Shown: piece after piece, positions 25,764 through 33,909 of the stretch | How positions within the stretch are numbered: position 1 is the stretch's first letter | Layout of the letters: the number at the start of each line of letters is the position of its first letter | NCBI GenBank assembly: GCA_002085445.1 | Contig: NBMI01000042.1 | Location: forward strand, 1-37,856 | From: Candidatus Parabeggiatoa sp. nov. 2 | GTDB lineage: Bacteria; Pseudomonadota; Gammaproteobacteria; Beggiatoales; Beggiatoaceae | Direction: 5' to 3' | DNA length: 37,856 nt | Position numbers and translations under genes: made by a program | Notes under the pieces: model-generated | What the model was told of the DNA's origin: nothing | The model's input: only the letters and a program-made list of their open reading frames with translations | The model's database searches: none

Positions 25764-26611
25764 AGCGATTCGCTAATCGATTTAGTAGCAAGGTTTGTTA
25801 CGAAGGCAGTACCAAAAAATATAGTACAACGAAATCTAGTACAACGGATACACGAAATAAACGGATTGAGTCATTGGCATGTTTTGGTGAGTCATTGGTA
25901 TTTTTTGGTTTATCCGTTTTTTTCGCGTATCCGTTGTACTCATAGGTTGTACTCAATCACAAAAAAACTGTCATGCTTAGACGAAAGCGGCAAGGTTTAA
26001 GTTGGTTCGGCTGGTTTACTAGGCGTTCAGTCTAGTATTGCTCACGTATGTCTATTCCAATTCATTCATGTTTATCTGTCTAGTCTCATCTGTTGTACTC
26101 AATCATCAAAAACAAGTAACACCTCAACTTTCAAACGGTGGGGTTTGGGTTGGTTCCGAAGGTAGTACAACGAAATCTAGTACAACGGATACACGAAATG
26201 AACGGATTGATTCACTGGTATTTGTTGGTTTAGCCGTTTTTTTCGCCTATCCGTTGTACTCATCACGTTGTACTCAATCACCAACAACAAGTCATGCTTC
26301 GACGATAGAAGCAACAAGCTATTGGAAAAGTCATCACTAGCCAACAAAACCAACAATTGGCAGAGTGAGTCTTTTTAGCAAATACTCGCCAAAAATACCG
26401 AAACATAGAAAACGACAAGCTGGCCCCCAAACCGAAAAAGCGGCTTAAATACTTATAAAATATAAGTGAATTATAAAAAAACCTTTAAAAACAATAAAAG
26501 GCCTTCAACAAAAAAGGCAACAAAGCTTAGATTGATTCTGCTGGACTAAAAACACCGAGAATTCGTTTATCCGCGCTTATGTGGTTGTACTATCAATTAG
26601 ATATCAACTCA
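25764..26611. repeat. Intergenic region with two long palindromic repeats
   Basis: Copy 1: AGTACAACGGATACACGAAA (25838-25857) pairs with TTTCGCGTATCCGTTGTACT (25921-25940). Copy 2: the same left arm (26179-26198) pairs with TTTCGCCTATCCGTTGTACT (26241-26260). Both copies lie in the same direction, start with AGTACAACGAAATCT and are followed by ...TTGTACTCAATCA, so the repeated module is about 120-140 bp. From 26340 to 26600 I see only AT-rich sequence without a gene. Confidence 0.75.
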
Positions 26612-27205
26612 TCAATGGAAACTAATAAACGAATCAACAAGATTTTCACGCACCGCTAAAAAACCCGCGACTTGTCCCGCCGTTTGGCTGCGAATAATTT
26701 GCCAACCGTTCGGTAAGTTTGGTTCTCCAAGGCTGCGCTTCGTTTCCAAATAAATGTGGTTTTTGTGTGTGTGTGGATTAAGCCAGCCGCGTTGTTCTAA
26801 CAGAGTACAACAGGGGCTGAGTAAATCGGGCTCGTAAGGCGGATCTAAAAAAACAATATCGAAAGCGGAAGGTGTGTTTTTTTTGAGAAATTGGATGGCA
26901 TCGGCGCAAATAATTTCTAGGTTGTCGGCGGCAAATGTTGCCACTTGTTGCTTTAGACTTTGCACGATGTCGCGCTCTTTTTCTATTAATAGCACTTGCT
27001 TTGCGCCGCGTGAAGCGGCTTCTACGCCTAAAGCGCCTGAGCCAGCAAATAAGTCCAAACAGCGGCTGCTGGGTAACTGCATGGCTAACCAGTTAAATAA
27101 GGTTTCACGCACACGATCTGGCGTTGGACGTAGCCCCGGTTTATCGGGCACTTGTAGTTTGCGTCCTCGCCATTGTCCGGCAATGATGCGTATTTTTCCT
27201 TTCAA
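26612..27205 (-). CDS. rsmD: 16S rRNA (guanine-966-N2)-methyltransferase RsmD
   Basis: 197 residues when started at the TTG at 27205, which follows GGAGG (minus strand, 27214-27218) by eight bases and gives MKGKIRIIAGQWRGRKLQVP, the normal RsmD N-terminus. Longer in-frame starts to 27316 would add a non-conserved tail made partly from a repeat. It methylates G966 of 16S rRNA during small-subunit assembly, using S-adenosylmethionine. Motifs: RPTPDRVRETLFNWL (27-41), DLFAGSGALGVEA (51-63) and the catalytic VFLDPPYEPDLL (118-129). The length matches the family (about 180-200). It stands alone between repeat regions. Confidence 0.95.
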   Translation of the reverse strand: MKGKIRIIAGQWRGRKLQVPDKPGLRPTPDRVRETLFNWLAMQLPSSRCLDLFAGSGALGVEAASRGAKQVLLIEKERDIVQSLKQQVATFAADNLEIICADAIQFLKKNTPSAFDIVFLDPPYEPDLLSPCCTLLEQRGWLNPHTHKNHIYLETKRSLGEPNLPNGWQIIRSQTAGQVAGFLAVRENLVDSFISFH

Positions 27206-27265
27206 TCTAAAAACCTCCAAGGTTAATCTCGCTCCGCCCATGACTTCTCTGGCAAAAACGCAACT

Positions 27266-27411
27266 TGTGTGCAAGTTAGGGCTGTGCTTCGAGAGATAGG
27301 TTGGCAACCCAATCAATCAGGCAACGACAAGCGGAATCTGTGTGCAAGTTAGGGCTGTGCTTCGAGAAATAGGTTGGTAACCCAATCAATCAGGCAACGA
27401 CAAGCGGAATC
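27266..27411. repeat. Tandem 73-bp direct repeat
   Basis: Two near-identical units start at 27266 and 27339 (TGTGTGCAAGTTAGGGCTGT, CGAGAGATAGGTTGGCAACC and on to GACAAGCGGAATC). They lie upstream of the TTG start of rsmD, where in-frame reading would produce a false N-terminal extension. Confidence 0.85.
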
Positions 27412-27486
27412 TATATTCTTCTATATGTTTTGCAACTATAAGTCGGTTCAAGCAATTAAAAATTCCCAGTTGTCTATACATAAACC

Positions 27487-28205
27487 TTACCATTCGCCTA
27501 AGAAAATCATAACAACGTGAATTTCTAACCGTGCGATTCGGTAGCTTTCCCAAAGGTGCCGACTTTATCTGACCCCTCACCCCCAAATTCCTTACCGGAA
27601 GTGGGCCAGGGTAAGGCTCAACATTTTGGCGTTTATAGCTATCCGTTTCGGTTTGCAAAGCGAACTTATGGTTCGCATATCCTAAGTACTAGAGATGTCG
27701 ATAACAACTTGATAGAGCGATAACATCTTACCATTCGCCTAAGAAAATCATAACAACGTGAATTTCTAACCGTGCGATTCGGTAGCTTTCCCAAAGGTGC
27801 CGACTTTATCTGACCCCTCACCCCAAATCCCTTACTGGAAGGGGGCCAGGGTAAGGCTCAACATTTTGGCGTTTATAGCTATCCGTTTCTGTTTGCAAAG
27901 CGAACTTATGGTTCGCATATCCTAAGTACTAGAGATGTCGATAACAACTCGATAGAGCGATAACATCTTACCATTCGCCTAAGAAAATCATAACAACGTG
28001 AATTTCTAACAGTGCGGTTCGATAGCTTTCCCAAAGGCGCCGACTTTATCTGACCCCTCACCCCAAATCCCTTACTGGAAGGGGGCCAGGGTAAGGCTCA
28101 ACATTTTGGCGTTTATAGCTATCCGTTTGAATAAGCTTTGCTAACCTAATGTTCGCGTCTCCTAAGTACTAGAGAGATCGATAACACTTCATGTCAATTG
28201 AACGG
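27487..28205. repeat. Three tandem units of about 240 bp
   Basis: Units start at 27487, 27728 and 27968 (spacing 241 and 240). Each begins TTACCATTCGCCTAAGAAAA and contains GGTGCCGACTTTATCTGACC, GGGCCAGGGTAAGGCTCAAC, TTTTGGCGTTTATAGC and CCTAAGTACTAGAGATGTCG. Identity is very high except at the end of the third. No conserved reading frame is seen. Confidence 0.9.
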
Positions 28206-28317
28206 TATCCGTTTGAATAAGCGGAACGATCCTAAGGTTCGCGTATCCTAAGTCCTATAGACATTGCCGAAAAATCAAGTCGATAGTCGTGCCAAATCTT
28301 TTCGGCTTAAGGTATAT

Positions 28318-28475
28318 AAACGCCAAAATCTTTACAGTGTTCGGCCTCACCCTGGCCCACTCCAGGTAAGGAATTTCGGGTGAGGGGTCAGATAGAGTCG
28401 GCACCTTTGGGAGAACTACCGAGCCGCACTTAAGTAAATGAACGTGTTTATGATTTTATTAAGCAAATGGTAAGA
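28318..28475. repeat. Inverted, diverged copy of the 240-bp unit
   Basis: AAACGCCAAAATCTTTACAG to CAAATGGTAAG is the reverse complement of about 160 bp of the unit at 27487-28205 (shared: CTCACCCTGGCCCAC, GGGTGAGGGGTCAGATA, GTCGGCACCTTTGGGA). It faces the three direct copies across about 110 bp. Confidence 0.85.
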
Positions 28476-28590
28476 TAAACATTTATAAAATAAATGACAA
28501 AAGCAGCTAGTAGTCTGTCAATATTGTTTTGACGGGTAAGGGAGGAGCGTGAAAATAATATACCCATAGAGAAAAAAAGTTTTTTTGTGT

Positions 28591-28690
28591 GGCTAAAGCA
28601 CCTACTACTAACGCAAGGCGCTAAAGCGCTTACTACTAACGCAAGGCGCTAAAGCGCCTACTACAAACGCAAGGCGCTAAAGCGCCTACT
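28591..28690. repeat. Tandem GGCGCTAAAGCGCC repeats running into rpiA
   Basis: Four units of 27-28 bp (GGCGCTAAAGCGCCTACTAC, then AAACGCAA) form a reversed copy of the array at 23966-24292. The last unit overlaps the final codons and stop of the minus-strand rpiA gene. Confidence 0.85.
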
Positions 28691-29329
28691 AACTTCTCGG
28701 TAATCCGACAGCAATACATCTGCTGAACGAGAGGCAAATAAACCATTGGTGACAACACCGGTGATTTCGTTGAGTTGGGTTTCGAGTTTAACCGGCTCCA
28801 TGATTTTTAAATTATGCACGTCTAAAATGACGTTGCCGTTGTCTGTGGTAAAGCCTTCTCGCCATACCGGTTTTCCGCCCATTTTGACTATTTGACGGGC
28901 GACATAACTTCGTGCCATCGGAATCACTTCAATGGGCAGTGGAAATTTGCCAAGGATATCGACTAATTTGCTATCATCGGCGATGCACACAAAGCGTTTG
29001 CTGACTGCCGCGACAATCTTTTCACGGGTTAGCGCACCACCGCCGCCTTTAATCAGGTGCAAATAGCGGTTAGATTCATCGGCACCATCTATATAGACAG
29101 AGATTTCGTCCACGCTATTGAGCTCTAGTACGGGAATACCGTGAGATTTGAGCCGTTCAGCGGTGGCATTAGAACTGGCAACGGCACCTTCAATCTTGTG
29201 TTTGATGGCGGCGAGTGCGTCAACAAAGTAATTCGCTGTGCTGCCGGTGCCGATACCGATAATAGTATCTTCTACAACGTGTTCTAAAGCCGCTTTTGCG
29301 ACTTGTTGCTTTTTTTCATCTGGGGTCAA
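28661..29329 (-). CDS. rpiA: Ribose-5-phosphate isomerase A
   Basis: 222 residues, about the usual 219. It interconverts ribose-5-phosphate and ribulose-5-phosphate in the pentose phosphate and Calvin cycles. Motifs: [15 protein letters not shown] (25-39), YIDGADE with D81 and D84, and [14 protein letters not shown] with K94 and E103, the catalytic and binding set known from the E. coli enzyme at the same numbers. The start is TTG at 29329, eight bases after GGAG in AAAGGAGAA. The C-terminus is odd: after [18 protein letters not shown] the last codons (SRRFSALRL and the stop) are read from the GGCGCTTTAGCGCC repeat, where other RpiA proteins end with a G-V-K-T-like tail. The active site is unaffected, so function is likely retained. 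Confidence 0.95.
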   Translation of the reverse strand: MTPDEKKQQVAKAALEHVVEDTIIGIGTGSTANYFVDALAAIKHKIEGAVASSNATAERLKSHGIPVLELNSVDEISVYIDGADESNRYLHLIKGGGGALTREKIVAAVSKRFVCIADDSKLVDILGKFPLPIEVIPMARSYVARQIVKMGGKPVWREGFTTDNGNVILDVHNLKIMEPVKLETQLNEITGVVTNGLFASRSADVLLSDYREVSRRFSALRL

Positions 29330-29627
29330 AATTTATTCTCCTTTGTTCATCAGTGTTCAGTTATCAGTGTTCAGTTATCAGTTTTTCAGTTAAGTACCTT
29401 GGCAAAAATTCGCGGGTATTTATTTTTTTATACCAGTGGGATTTCTTTGACGCTACAACTATTGAACATTGGTCAAATACTCGAAAATATATGCCAAGGT
29501 ACTTATCAATTTTTCAGTTATCAATTTTTCAGTGAAAAGTGATCGTTCTCAGTTTTTGAGTGAGAAGTGTAAGTGATAACTGATAACTGAAAAACTGATA
29601 ACTGATCACTGAGCACTGAAAAACTGA
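29330..29627. other. Intergenic region with a MITE-like element and heptamer-like repeats
   Basis: It carries the rpiA ribosome-binding site (CTCC at 29338-29341, read on the minus strand), the palindromic element at 29391-29505, and runs of GTTCAGTTATCA and TGATAACTGAAAAACTGA (TAACTGA family) at about 29345-29390 and 29573-29630. The 3' end of fabI abuts these. Confidence 0.7.
29391..29505. mobile_element. 115-bp palindromic element (TAAGTACC ends)
   Basis: TAAGTACCTTGGCAAAAATT and GTATTT at the left match, inverted, AAATAC...TGCCAAGGTACTTA at the right. It is related to 19874-19944 by its ends and the GGTATTT block. It has no gene. Confidence 0.65.
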
Positions 29628-30393
29628 TCACTGAATAGCCATAGCAATGGTGTTAAATCCACAATCAACGTATAGGATTTCGCCTGTAATCGCGGAGGCT
29701 AAGTCGGAACACAGAAAAGCGGCCGTGTTGCCGACTTCTTCAGCGGTTACATTGCGCCGCAACGGGGCATTTTTTTCAAAGGTATCTAGCAGATTGCGAA
29801 AATCGGCAATACCAGAAGCGGCCAAAGTGCGTATGGGCCCGGCAGAAATGCCATTGACACGAATGCCTTCGGGGCCTAAGCTATAAGCCATGTAGCGTAC
29901 ATTGGCTTCTAAGCTGGCTTTGGCTAAGCCCATTACATTGTAATTGGGTATAGCACGTTTTGCACCGAGATAAGTCAAGGTCAACAACGCGGCGTTGCGG
30001 CCCTGCATCATGTCGCGCCCGGCCATTGCCAAGGCGGAAAAGCTATAAGAACTGATGTCGTGGGCAGTTTTAAAACCTTCACGAGTGGCATTTTCTAAAT
30101 ATGCCCCATCTAATTCCGTTCGCGGCGCAAAGGCTACCGAGTGAATAATAATATCTAGGTAATTCATCGAAAACGGCTTGAATTTGTTCATCGCTGCTGA
30201 CATCACAGGGTAGGGTGATGTTTGAGCCGCAATCGGCCGCCATTTTCATGACTCGCTCACGGAGTTTATCGTTTTGATAGGTGAAAGCTAATTCGGCCCC
30301 TTCACGGTGCATGGCTTGTGCAATCCCCCAAGCAATTGAGCGATTACTCGCCAACCCGACAATCAGGGCACGTTTGCCGGCTAAAAATCCCAT
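29628..30393 (-). pseudogene. fabI: Enoyl-ACP reductase, frameshifted by a small deletion
   Basis: FabI reduces enoyl-ACP in fatty acid synthesis. The 5' part starts at the ATG at 30393 (AAAAGGAGAA before it) with [19 protein letters not shown] and reads to [16 protein letters not shown]. The rest lies in another frame from [13 protein letters not shown] to the end, with the active-site Y-x6-K in [23 protein letters not shown] and an otherwise complete C-terminus. At the junction (about 30157-30163) the residues normally found between the helix and LDIIIHS (six in relatives, like GKVWPK in E. coli) are missing, consistent with loss of about 17 nt. The remaining sequence is well conserved, so the lesion is recent or an assembly error. 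If real, another enoyl-ACP reductase must serve the cell. Confidence 0.88.
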
Positions 30394-30705
30394 GATTAAT
30401 GTTCTCCTTTTGGTAATTGCTAATCGGTTATTTTGGCACATTTTGGCACATTTTGGCACATTTTTGTACCTGTTACGTATCACCAATGACATGGAGCGAA
30501 AAGGTGTCTGGACATCCACATCGCGTTTTTTTGAAACGTTTCCCAAGTAGTAATACCAATTTTGGATTGAAACACCTTTTATAAATAGGCACCATAAGTC
30601 ACAACTTATGCCGTAAGACAGAAAACCATCATAAGAATTTTAACTCAAATTTGGTATATACTGTTTATCAAGGATCAAAATGATTTTACCGATATCGCAT
30701 TAGCA
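30394..30705. other. Intergenic region between divergent fabI and phosphatase genes
   Basis: It contains the fabI ribosome-binding site, three tandem copies of ATTTTGGCAC (about 30429-30462), and AT-rich sequence up to the phosphatase start. Promoters for both divergent genes must lie here, but no clear -35/-10 pair was assigned. Confidence 0.5.
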
Positions 30706-31353
30706 ATGATGGATATAGTTACATTTACATTAATAATTAATGTAGCCATCGCATTTATAGGTGTCGGTTGTGCTTTTTGGCTAGAAAAGCCCAACATATT
30801 CCTCAAGAAAACCTCAGGCTCATTGTCATTACTGAGCTATCTGATTTTTTGGCCTTATTTGACATTGAACACGATTAGCCTTGGCTTATTTCGTGTGTTT
30901 TATCAACAAAACGCGCTTGACGAAATCGTCCAAAATTTATATCTTGGATGTCAGCTTTGGATTATAGATTATAAGCGATTTGTCTCAAAAGGTATCAAGA
31001 GTACGCTTGATTTGACTTGTGAATTTGGCGAAGTAGGGTTTATTCAGACTAAACAGAATTATTTATGTATTCCAGTTCTGGATACCAAAGCCCCAACGCT
31101 CAATCAGTTGGATGAGGCGGTATCGTGGATAAACGCTCGTCTCTCAGACGGCCCTGTTTTTGCGCATTGTGCGTTGGGACATGGGCGGAGTGCGACTGTG
31201 GTTGCGGCCTTCCTCATCAAGCGTGGCATTGTGAATGATGTTAAGGAGGCCGTTGAATTTGTCAAGCTAAAAAGGCCAAGTGTCAATTTGCATCCAAAGC
31301 AGTTAAATGTTTTGGAGCAATTTGCGAACACCCGGCGACACAATGCAGTTTAG
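30706..31353 (+). CDS. Membrane-anchored dual-specificity-type phosphatase
   Basis: 215 residues. Two hydrophobic segments (about 4-25 and 38-62) anchor the protein in the inner membrane; the catalytic domain follows. It has the cysteine phosphatase loop HCALGHGRSAT (154-164; C155, R161), preceded by a likely general acid D126 in IPVLDTKAPT, and the fold marker NLYLGCQLWI (77-86). It fits dual-specificity/PTP-like enzymes, some of which act on phosphotyrosine, phosphoinositides or phosphatidylglycerophosphate; the substrate here is unknown. There is no clear Shine-Dalgarno; either of two adjacent ATGs could be used. A PilZ gene follows after 48 nt. The 3' end of this gene plus the PilZ gene was duplicated downstream (see 32031-34293). 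Confidence 0.85.
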   Translation: MMDIVTFTLIINVAIAFIGVGCAFWLEKPNIFLKKTSGSLSLLSYLIFWPYLTLNTISLGLFRVFYQQNALDEIVQNLYLGCQLWIIDYKRFVSKGIKSTLDLTCEFGEVGFIQTKQNYLCIPVLDTKAPTLNQLDEAVSWINARLSDGPVFAHCALGHGRSATVVAAFLIKRGIVNDVKEAVEFVKLKRPSVNLHPKQLNVLEQFANTRRHNAV

Positions 31354-31401
31354 CTTATAATTAAGAGAGACTGTGCTGTAAAAAGTAAAGGAGGCTACAT
31401 C

Positions 31402-31812
31402 ATGTCAAAAACAAAACAGCCTGAGCAAAGACAATATCCCCGATATTCCACTAATGTCCCGATTGAAGTTTGGCAAGAAGAATCTTGCCAAGAAGAATCT
31501 GTACATCGTTTGGAGCATTTGCAAGATGTGAGTTCGGGGGGGGTGGCGTTTGAATCTGATACTTATTGGAAACCAGGCTCAATCATTATTCTCCACCTAC
31601 AACTGCTTAACTGGCCCTCCTGTGAAGCCACTGGCGAAGTGGTCTGGTGTCGTAAACACAACAATCGCTTTAAAATAGGGGTTAAATTTCTGCAAACAGA
31701 CTGTCCTATCAAGGAGGATTTGGTAAACGAAGTGCGTCAATTGGAGATATTAAAAGTCGTATTGTTTCCAGAAGAGTTTGAGTGTGGGCCGTTGGAATAT
31801 AGCACAGTATAA
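31402..31812 (+). CDS. PilZ-domain protein, copy 1
   Basis: 136 residues, a stand-alone PilZ domain that would bind c-di-GMP. RRxxxR-like EQRQYPRYS (9-17) and DVSSGG (the [D/N]xSxxG motif) are both present, followed by GEVVWCRKHNNRFKIGVKFL, the typical last strands. AAAGGAGG about 9 nt before the ATG is a strong ribosome-binding site. It follows the phosphatase gene and may be co-transcribed. A paralogue lies at 33910-34293 (shared VPIEVWQE, GGVAFESDT, WKPGSII, VVWCRKH). The target of control is unknown; the REC-GGDEF-EAL protein at 20 kb is a candidate source of c-di-GMP (inference). Confidence 0.92.
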   Translation: MSKTKQPEQRQYPRYSTNVPIEVWQEESCQEESVHRLEHLQDVSSGGVAFESDTYWKPGSIIILHLQLLNWPSCEATGEVVWCRKHNNRFKIGVKFLQTDCPIKEDLVNEVRQLEILKVVLFPEEFECGPLEYSTV

Positions 31813-31854
31813 ATGCGAATATCGATATAAAAATGAAAAATGAAGAATGAACAT

Positions 31855-31893
31855 TTTAGGCCAAAGTTTTTCCGAGCAAAACTTTAGCCTAAA
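31855..31893. terminator. Long hairpin after PilZ copy 1
   Basis: TTTTAGGCCAAAGTTTT pairs with AAAACTTTAGCCTAAAA around a short loop, about 45 nt after the PilZ stop. It is A-rich on the 3' side on the + strand, so a T-run exists only on the other strand; role as a terminator is tentative. Confidence 0.45.
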
Positions 31894-32030
31894 AAAGACT
31901 TAGAAAATCACTTTCAATCAAGACGTTTTTATAACTCATTGATATTATTCAATTCAACCCGTCATTCGCATTGCTATTCATTTTTCATTTTACACTTTAC
32001 ATTTTTCATTTTTCATTAGTCCACCCTCAA
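31894..32030. other. Intergenic AT-rich spacer
   Basis: It has no gene. CATTTTTC-type repeats (about 31977-32018) mirror AAAAATGAAAAATG at 31832-31846, forming an inverted pair around the hairpin. Confidence 0.5.
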
Positions 32031-32269
32031 AGCCAAGTGTCAATTTGCCTCCAAAGCCGTTAAGTGTTTTGGAGCAATTTGCTTACCACCTAGCAGTTTT
32101 CAAATCCTCAACACTTCAGAACACGGAGCCATACGGAGTTTCATATGTAGATTTCCGTTAAGAGATGACTTTGTGTGACTGAAGTAGTACTCGGTGAAAA
32201 ATAATGATTTTTACTTTCCTGATAGGTGCTAAGGAGCAAGCGAACACCCGGCGACACAATGCCGTTTAG
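32031..32269 (+). pseudogene. Broken duplicate of the phosphatase 3' end
   Basis: 32031-32082 matches the phosphatase gene at about 31271-31322 (GTGTCAATTTGC, TGTTTTGGAGCAATTTGC). The match then stops, about 157 bp of unrelated sequence follow, and it resumes at 32240-32269 (GCGAACACCCGGCGACACAA to the TAG stop) as at 31322-31353. It is a fragment left from a duplication of the phosphatase-PilZ segment. The iscB element begins directly after it. Confidence 0.85.
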
Positions 32270-32306
32270 GAACGTGCATGAAATAACTTATTTAATTGTT
32301 AAATAT

Positions 32307-32326
32307 CCAAGTTTTTGAAAACTTGG
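32307..32326 (-). terminator. Hairpin at the right end of the IscB element
   Basis: CCAAGTTTTTGAAAACTTGG is a nearly perfect palindrome (8-bp stem, short loop) 6 nt after the iscB stop. It may serve as the subterminal hairpin used by TnpA-type transposases, as a terminator, or both. Confidence 0.55.
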
Positions 32327-32331
32327 TTTAT

Positions 32332-33618
32332 TTATGTGTACTCGTAACCATCTGCCCTTTGGAGCAATTGGCAATATTTATATGAAATGCTGCCCACTTT
32401 CTTTTCGCCACTACCAATATCAAAGCTTCCCCGGGATCGCACCACAACACGCCCAATATACGTGCCTATCTTTTTCCCTTTAGTCACGATGGCTTTTACA
32501 ATATCGCCGGTTTGAAAACCCTTGACCTGCTTCTGTTTTTTAGGGCCAGTTCTCGGAAAACCGTATTGATTCATACGACACTTCTGTCTTGACCCACGTC
32601 CCTTAGATGTGATAATTAGGGGTGTTATCGCTTTAGGAATAACAACTTGACTACCACTTTCGCCGACACAGGCTGCGTCAATCCAATGGTCTTTTAAGTA
32701 GCCTAGCTTGACACGGTTAAATTTGGTTCGCCCACCACTTGAGAAAGTAATCGGTAAACTGAAACATTTTAGGACATTGCCAGTCGCGTAGCGGGTAGCA
32801 TTGACTGCTGCTGCATCTTTTAAAGGTGCCGTAGCAGTCGCTTGGATTTTCTTTAAACGTTTCGGCTTTAGCGAAAGAAACTCTTTAATATCCTTATTGC
32901 CCTTATCGATATTACATGGAGTGCAAGCTAAGGTTAGGTTGGATACTCGATCGGACCCTCCTTTGCTACGAGCTTGGATGTGTTCAATTTCAAGCGGTAT
33001 ATTTTTGGCACCACAATAAGCACATTCACGACCCCATTTTTCTAGCAAATATTCCCGTAACTCATAGCCGGCAAGCTCGCCTTGTTGATATTCAACCCCC
33101 GATATTTCCGGTTTTTGCAGTTTCTGAGTATCAAACCTAACCGTTTCAACTGCTATTTGAGTGAGTGGTGCCAACCGTGCCAGCTTATGCATCCAATTCT
33201 TGGTATTATCAACTCGTGACCGTAATGATGGTGGAAGCCAACCTTTTGGCCGCCGTCGGTTATTAAACCGTGCCTGACGATAACGAGTCTTTCTATTTCG
33301 CCGTGCTCTGCGTATTGCTCGTCTTGAATTGAGATTGCTTTTTATCTGATGCCCACGATGGTTTAAGTTGCCAGCCCAGATAACTTCTTTGCCACGGTCA
33401 AAATCCCCAACCAAAGCGATGCCAGTTGTGCGGCTACCTGGGTCAAATTTAATTTCCACCGTTTGCAAATCACCACCTACGCGGTGTGTCATAATAATTG
33501 CGAAAGGGTAGCGTCGGTAAACAGCAGCCTTTCCCTTTTTTAAGAGTTTGCGTGCTCTTGCCGGGTGGCAAGGCATCAACGGTTGTTTATTATGATCTAA
33601 GACAAATACTCTTTGCAT
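32332..33618 (-). CDS. iscB: RNA-guided nuclease IscB
   Basis: 428 residues, typical length. IscB is the omegaRNA-guided nuclease of IS200/IS605-type elements and the ancestor of Cas9. N-terminal PLMP motif QPLMPCHPARARKLLKKGKA (12-31); RuvC-I EIKFDPGSRTTGIAL with D59; arginine-rich bridge helix (about 98-123); RuvC-II IAVETVRFD with E158; HNH domain ECAYCGAKNIPLEIEHI to LACTPCN, with zinc cysteines C199, C202, C232, C235 and catalytic H213; RuvC-III HWIDAACVG with H311 and D314. The C-terminal part (GFQTGDIVKA, GKKIGTYIGRVVVRSRG) is the PAM/TAM-reading-type domain. Every catalytic residue is present, so it is predicted active. The ATG directly follows the omegaRNA. A hairpin just after the stop may end the transcript. 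Confidence 0.96.
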   Translation of the reverse strand: MQRVFVLDHNKQPLMPCHPARARKLLKKGKAAVYRRYPFAIIMTHRVGGDLQTVEIKFDPGSRTTGIALVGDFDRGKEVIWAGNLNHRGHQIKSNLNSRRAIRRARRNRKTRYRQARFNNRRRPKGWLPPSLRSRVDNTKNWMHKLARLAPLTQIAVETVRFDTQKLQKPEISGVEYQQGELAGYELREYLLEKWGRECAYCGAKNIPLEIEHIQARSKGGSDRVSNLTLACTPCNIDKGNKDIKEFLSLKPKRLKKIQATATAPLKDAAAVNATRYATGNVLKCFSLPITFSSGGRTKFNRVKLGYLKDHWIDAACVGESGSQVVIPKAITPLIITSKGRGSRQKCRMNQYGFPRTGPKKQKQVKGFQTGDIVKAIVTKGKKIGTYIGRVVVRSRGSFDIGSGEKKVGSISYKYCQLLQRADGYEYT

Positions 33619-33856
33619 AAATTGTTACCTAGCTCCGCTGACGCGGGTAATAGTCTCCTAGCCAATGTTATAGGACGGTTTTGAATGGAAACTACACTGG
33701 CCTTTCCATCGGACCTGTTTAATAGTTCCCCGTAGAGTCTCGGACTGGAGAAGCATCGCGAGAGTACCTATGTTTTCATCCCTAACGTAGTTCTCGAAGA
33801 ACTTAGGCGGGTAACTTTAAAATAACTTAGTTGACTAAGTTATTTATGGACAGTTA
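33619..33856 (-). ncRNA. IscB omegaRNA (guide-bearing scaffold)
   Basis: About 238 nt between the element's left end and the iscB start codon, the position where IscB omegaRNAs are encoded. Structure signs on the minus strand: ATAACTTAG-TCAA-CTAAGTTAT (9-bp stem) at the 5' end, AGTTCT-TCG-AGAACT, a central CTCTACGGGGAACTATTAAA block, and CCGC-GTCA-GCGG close to the 3' end. The guide is expected at its 5' side, taken from flanking DNA (33857-33876, minus strand TCTTTTAATTATAAGCTAAG). It is conserved along its full length in the orphan copy at 13752-13996. Confidence 0.85.
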
Positions 33857-33909
33857 CTTAGCTTATAATTAAAAGAAACGGTAGTGTCAAAAATAAAGGA
33901 GGCTATATC

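Larger units (their letters stand above)
32266..33857 (-). mobile_element. IscB element, no transposase gene
   Basis: The borders come from comparison with the uninterrupted paralogous segment (31322-31364). The target is intact up to GTTTAG at 32269 and resumes with TTAGCTTATAATTAA at 33858. Read on the minus strand, CTAA lies just outside the left end and also closes the right end, as expected for IS200/IS605-type insertion without target duplication. The content is omegaRNA, then iscB, then a hairpin (CCAAGTTTTTGAAAACTTGG, 32307-32326) near the right end. With no TnpA gene, it must be moved in trans. Confidence 0.8.

Noticed and set aside
27206..27316. Longer N-terminus for RsmD
   Set aside because: The extra residues come partly from the 73-bp repeat, and a GGAGG-spaced TTG gives the normal family start.
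27386..27658. Minus-strand frame in the 240-bp repeats
   Set aside because: It is not maintained in the other copies of the unit.
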